A stretch of 17,810 bases of DNA from DTU080 sp050945315 (GTDB taxonomy: Bacteria; Bacillota; Limnochordia; DTU080). Shown here piece after piece: positions 14,606 to 17,810 of this stretch (the first letter of the stretch is position 1; the number at the start of each line of letters is the position of its first letter). The notes under the pieces are model-generated. The model did not search any database. It saw only the letters and a list, made by a program, of their open reading frames with translations, and had not been told where the DNA came from. The position numbers and the translations under genes are program-made. The DNA lies in contig JBMNSS010000048.1 in the NCBI GenBank assembly GCA_050945315.1, positions 1 to 17,810 on the forward strand, written 5' to 3'.

Positions 14606-15397
14606 TTGGCCATATATGAGGCACGGGAAAGAATTCAGGCGTGGCGGGAAGGATGGATCACGTACTTGCCGCAATCGGCCGCCTACCTTGCCGCTGCATT
14701 GGCAGGTCTTTTTGTATTGCTGACCCCGGTGGCAGTGCGCTATTTTGTGGCCTTCATCGCGGTGGTGGGCGAGCTGATCGGCAGCAGCTTCACCTATTTC
14801 GGTTGGCCCCTGATCTACGGAGCGCACCTTTTCGGCGTAGGATACGTGAAGATGATCTGGCCCTTCTTGCTCGGCTCTGTCCCTTTCGGCGCCGCATTGG
14901 GTTTTGTGCGACGGCGATTCGGGTTTCGCTACCGACAGATCCCTTGGCGTCCCTATGAACAGCGGGTTCGTCTGCCGTTGCCCCTGCACAGTCTGGTGCT
15001 GTATGCAGCCGGACCGCTTGTGCTGTATCTCATGGCGATCTATCTGGATCGTCGGGTCTATGTGCGGTTGTTGAGCGGGAACTTCATGTTCTGGGCGACC
15101 TCGGGTATCGTCGCCAAGATTTTGTGGGAGTTGTACACCGATTTGATTCTGATTCTCGGAGCCAAGGCCGGTTTTTGGCCGGCACCGCATCGGAAGCTGG
15201 ATGCTGAGTACCAGATAAGGCGGACGTTGGATGCGTATGCGGAACTGAGTACGATGAGGGTGCATGACATTCATGTCGACGTGGAAGGTCATGCGGTGGT
15301 CACGGCAACATTGACACCTCTCCAGCAGCGACGTCTTAAAGAACTCCTTAGGCACCATCTGGCGGACATCGTCAGTTTGAAGATCATCGCTAAGTGA
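14606..15397 (+). CDS. Polytopic membrane protein with C-terminal BON-like domain
   Basis: This 263-residue inner-membrane protein has four or five likely transmembrane segments: about residues 24-41, 44-60, 80-102, 127-147 and 160-185. Positively charged loops (RRRFGFRYRQ and DRR) lie between them. The tail (about 197-263) alternates helix and strand with a conserved-looking DIHVDVEGHAVVTATLTPLQQRRL, which resembles a BON domain, a small fold found in membrane- and lipid-associated proteins. The similarity is by pattern only. The start is TTG 14606, because AAGGAGG (14590-14596) lies nine bases upstream; a longer frame from 14444 has no site. Function is unknown, and neighbours do not help. 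The divergent UroD-like gene may share its spacer promoter region. Confidence 0.65.
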   Translation: MAIYEARERIQAWREGWITYLPQSAAYLAAALAGLFVLLTPVAVRYFVAFIAVVGELIGSSFTYFGWPLIYGAHLFGVGYVKMIWPFLLGSVPFGAALGFVRRRFGFRYRQIPWRPYEQRVRLPLPLHSLVLYAAGPLVLYLMAIYLDRRVYVRLLSGNFMFWATSGIVAKILWELYTDLILILGAKAGFWPAPHRKLDAEYQIRRTLDAYAELSTMRVHDIHVDVEGHAVVTATLTPLQQRRLKELLRHHLADIVSLKIIAK

Positions 15398-15738
15398 CGG
15401 TATGGCCCCGCGAAATTGAGATTTGCGCGAAGGAACCTCTCTAAGGGCAGAGAAAGGTAACAACAGTCTAAAGAAGCCCAACTGCAGGGAGTGAAAGAGT
15501 CTCTCCAAGACCCGTCTGACGACGGATTCCCGCTGACGCAATCCCCTCGCCGTGGACATGGTACCGGTCCGGACTTGGCGGACGACTCCGCGAGCTGCCC
15601 TCTCCGGATGCACCACCGGCCTTGACCACTCGGGGCTTGGCTTGATATGACCTCATATCCACAGGAACGGTGAGTCGGATCCATGGAACGATCTGTGTGC
15701 CACGATTCACCGGAGCCATCACACAAGGAGGATTGACC
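15398..15738 (+). promoter_or_regulatory. Leader region of the second lyase gene with candidate promoter
   Basis: No gene is supported here. A -35-like TTGACC (15622-15627) is followed after 18 bases by TATGAC (15646-15651), four of six consensus bases. A hairpin CCGTC-TGAC-GACGG lies further upstream. The ribosome binding site AAGGAGG (15725-15731) is strong and seven bases before the ATG. No riboswitch was recognised. Leftward frames over this region lack ribosome binding sites and family resemblance. Confidence 0.35.
15644..15659. promoter_or_regulatory. Palindrome GATATGACCTCATATC overlapping the candidate -10
   Basis: GATATGA and TCATATC are exact complements separated by CC. The sequence overlaps the putative -10 of the second lyase gene, a position suited to a repressor. 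It lacks the central CG of LacI-type sites, so a different regulator is expected. I see no second exact copy in the window. Confidence 0.4.
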
Positions 15739-17810
15739 ATGGAGTCATTGTTCCCTGATCGTCACTTGCTGTCCGCACTCTCATCGGTGTTGATTCTGGT
15801 TTTGCTACTCATACCGGTCCGGGCCCGGGGGGCAGAGAAGGGATGGAAGGTACACACTACGCCGGAGGGCTTTCAGCTGGTCAGCAGTGCCCTCAGCGTC
15901 GAGATCGACACAAAAAGAGGAACACTGCGCAGCGTGGTGACCGAGGACAAATCCGTCGTCTGGGCCAACACCCAGCCATTGTTGCAGGCCGCTCTCATCG
16001 AAAGCCGAAGCTATGATCAGCGTACGGACTTCATCCCCGACGGGCGTCTCATCACGGGGGTCTATGCGCCGGAGCGGGTGGAGTACACCATCGACGGTGA
16101 GCTGGCCGTCGTCCTCATTGACGGAGTGATCCTTTTTCCCGATGATGATGCACTCGATTTCCGCCTTCAGCTGACCGGGCAAGCCGGAGAGCCGACGCTT
16201 CAGGCAGCGGTCTCCTTTGAGGCCCGCGGCTCTTTCGCGGACCGTTTCATACGGGATCTCTCTTTCCGCCTTCCTTTGGCCCTGGATTTTCGCAAGCGCA
16301 TTGCCCAAGGCGGCGATCAGGGCTTCACCTGGGATACGCGTTATTTCTATCAGTTTCATCTGGACACTACCATGGGGTTGCTGGCTGAACCCGACACGAA
16401 TGAGTGGCGTCTGTTCGGTGTGGATCAACGTACACCGGTCTCGTATCAGATCTGGCGGGCCGAGCGCGAGACCACCGCGCCTTTGGTCATGCAGCAAGGC
16501 ATGCGGGCCGCAGGCTGGAGCTCGGTGTATGACCAACAAGGCGGCATGCTCTTTGCCTACCGGGATTTGGCCCGTCTGGCCCCCAAGGCTTTGCGGGTGG
16601 AGGCTTGGGAGCGGGGCGCGGTTCGGGTGATGTTCCATCCTGACTCCGCCAGAGCCATCAGTCCGCAAGGACCGGAAGCGGCCAAGGTGTTGGGGGTCAG
16701 CCACACCATTGATCTTCTCTTTTTCACCGGTACCTTTCAGGCGGCCAAGCCTACGCAGCGTCTCGCTGATCTTTGGGGAAAGACCGATTTGGACAGCGAC
16801 GCTCCGATCCGGCCTGAAGAGAAGTTCATGGTCGGGCACGATGCCTGGTTGCCCAAACAGATGAGCCGCGGTGGTCTGACGCCGTGGATCAGCGGCGGCG
16901 TGGCCCTGCCGCGCGGTCGGGTGCGCGACCCGTACGAGCTGGAGTTGCTGAGCGGAGAACGCGTTTTGGATTATCAGGCGGAGGCCATCGCTTATTGGCC
17001 GGACGGATCGATTAAGTGGCTCCTTTTGACCTTTCTTGATGATGAGACGGCCAGCGGGACCGTGCTCGATTCGGACGAGGAGCTCATCCCCTTCATGGTC
17101 ACGCTTCGGGACGGAAGCAAACGCGAGTTTGCTTTGCGGTACAAAAAGACGTTAACGAACCCGTCCCGTGACGGTACCCTGCGGATCGAAGAGTACGCTG
17201 ACGGACTTGTTGTTGACACGGGACCCCTGCAAGTCGATCTTCGGTTGGGCGCTCAGTGGATCAAACGGATAGCCCTCAACGGGAAGACGATCGTCGCCGC
17301 CAAACCGGAAGATACGCGGCCCACGGCCTTCGTGGATTTCCTTCGCATTGATGAGCCCTATGTGACTCAGACTACGCATCCGGTGGGCCGGTCGGATCCG
17401 GGACCCGTGGTGATTGATGACATGACCGTAGAGACATCCGGGCCCTATCGGGCGGTGATTCGCCTCGAAGGAGAGGCGCAGAGCACTGAACCGGCCCGGG
17501 TGGTCATTCGCTTGGAGCTGTATGCCCGGCGTCCTTTTGTGCGCATGACCCACACGGTGGAGTATCTGCACCAGGATCCGCGTGAAGCGTTCATCCGTCA
17601 GATGGGCATCCGACTGCCGACCGTTCTTGACACTCGCCGGCAGACCGTCCGGGTGGGCGGGGAAAAAGAGATTGTCCGGCTGCAGGATTGGCTGGAGGCC
17701 GGCGTGTGCCAAAGCAGTCATATGGAGTACACCATTTGGCGGCATGACGGCGAGAGACTCGACGAGGTTGAACAACTGCACCGGTCCGCCGGTTGGATTG
17801 ATGTCTCTGA
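15739..17810 (+). CDS. PcRGLX/YetA-like lyase family protein with extra N-terminal beta-sandwich, 3'-truncated by the window edge
   Basis: The frame runs from ATG 15739, after AAGGAGG at seven bases, to the edge with no stop, giving 690 complete codons. A signal peptide (hydrophobic core at about residues 10-26) is probably cleaved after Ala29 (VRA), so the protein is exported. Residues about 375-470 match the PcRGLX/YetA N-terminal RIFT barrel: GGVALPRGRV, then WPDGSIKW at 420-427. The central beta-sandwich follows from about 475 (VVDTGPLQ) and would be followed by the toroid beyond the edge. Residues about 35-360 form an additional beta-rich domain before the RIFT barrel; its course, including the late LGVSHTIDLLFF, resembles the beta-sandwich module itself. 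It is related to, but distinct from, the gene at the left edge. A pectin-type uronic polymer substrate is inferred only from the family. Confidence 0.8.
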   Translation, partial: MESLFPDRHLLSALSSVLILVLLLIPVRARGAEKGWKVHTTPEGFQLVSSALSVEIDTKRGTLRSVVTEDKSVVWANTQPLLQAALIESRSYDQRTDFIPDGRLITGVYAPERVEYTIDGELAVVLIDGVILFPDDDALDFRLQLTGQAGEPTLQAAVSFEARGSFADRFIRDLSFRLPLALDFRKRIAQGGDQGFTWDTRYFYQFHLDTTMGLLAEPDTNEWRLFGVDQRTPVSYQIWRAERETTAPLVMQQGMRAAGWSSVYDQQGGMLFAYRDLARLAPKALRVEAWERGAVRVMFHPDSARAISPQGPEAAKVLGVSHTIDLLFFTGTFQAAKPTQRLADLWGKTDLDSDAPIRPEEKFMVGHDAWLPKQMSRGGLTPWISGGVALPRGRVRDPYELELLSGERVLDYQAEAIAYWPDGSIKWLLLTFLDDETASGTVLDSDEELIPFMVTLRDGSKREFALRYKKTLTNPSRDGTLRIEEYADGLVVDTGPLQVDLRLGAQWIKRIALNGKTIVAAKPEDTRPTAFVDFLRIDEPYVTQTTHPVGRSDPGPVVIDDMTVETSGPYRAVIRLEGEAQSTEPARVVIRLELYARRPFVRMTHTVEYLHQDPREAFIRQMGIRLPTVLDTRRQTVRVGGEKEIVRLQDWLEAGVCQSSHMEYTIWRHDGERLDEVEQLHRSAGWIDVS

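Noticed and set aside
14588..15616. Leftward 342-codon frame
   Set aside because: It is opposite the membrane-protein gene, is dominated by His/Arg/Gln shadow composition, and has no ribosome binding site.
15805..16839. Leftward 344-codon frame
   Set aside because: It is antisense to the second lyase gene, which has a signal peptide and RIFT-barrel motifs.

Overview
The window looks like a chromosomal stretch of a diderm (outer-membrane-bearing) Bacillota, most likely Limnochordia-like. Base composition is fairly GC-rich by eye. Ribosome binding sites are strong Bacillota-type AGGAGG sequences, with frequent GTG and TTG starts. The sugar-binding proteins carry plain signal peptides without a lipobox, and a small beta-barrel protein ends in Tyr-Tyr-Phe, as outer-membrane barrels do. 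The lineage is an inference, because no rRNA or marker gene is present. I found no tRNA, CRISPR array, insertion sequence or phage gene.

Layout. Positions 1-2819 hold the 3' part of a large exo-rhamnogalacturonan-lyase (PcRGLX/YetA-like) gene. A 415-base gap with a terminator, a promoter and a LacI-type operator follows, then a sugar ABC-transporter binding protein (3235-4548). Next is a probable two-gene operon: an Eis-like GNAT acetyltransferase (4747-5964), preceded by a possible 19-codon leader ORF, and a sialidase-fold beta-propeller protein (5982-6896). A 14-bp hairpin separates it from the leftward beta-barrel gene (6955-7620), which has its own possible leader peptide. After about 550 bases without a convincing gene come a PhnP-like metallo-beta-lactamase-fold hydrolase (8177-9034) and a second sugar-binding protein (9190-10524).

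Two tandem copies of an unrecognised 174-residue protein with six conserved cysteines (10811-11335 and 11424-11948) end at a 15-bp UUCG-loop hairpin. Leftward beyond it are an N-acetylmuramoyl-L-alanine amidase homologue whose expected catalytic Glu is Gln (12055-13068) and a UroD-superfamily protein (13209-14420). Rightward again are a polytopic membrane protein with a BON-like tail (14606-15397) and a second PcRGLX/YetA-like gene that runs off the right edge (15739-17810).

How it fits together. Two lyase-family proteins, two solute-binding proteins and a sialidase-like propeller suggest use of plant or other complex acidic glycans: cleavage outside the inner membrane, then import by ABC transporters. 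No permease or ATPase subunit lies here, so the binding proteins must use partners encoded elsewhere. The least explained items are the tandem six-Cys pair, the Gln-substituted amidase, and the two leader-like ORFs placed just before Shine-Dalgarno sites.
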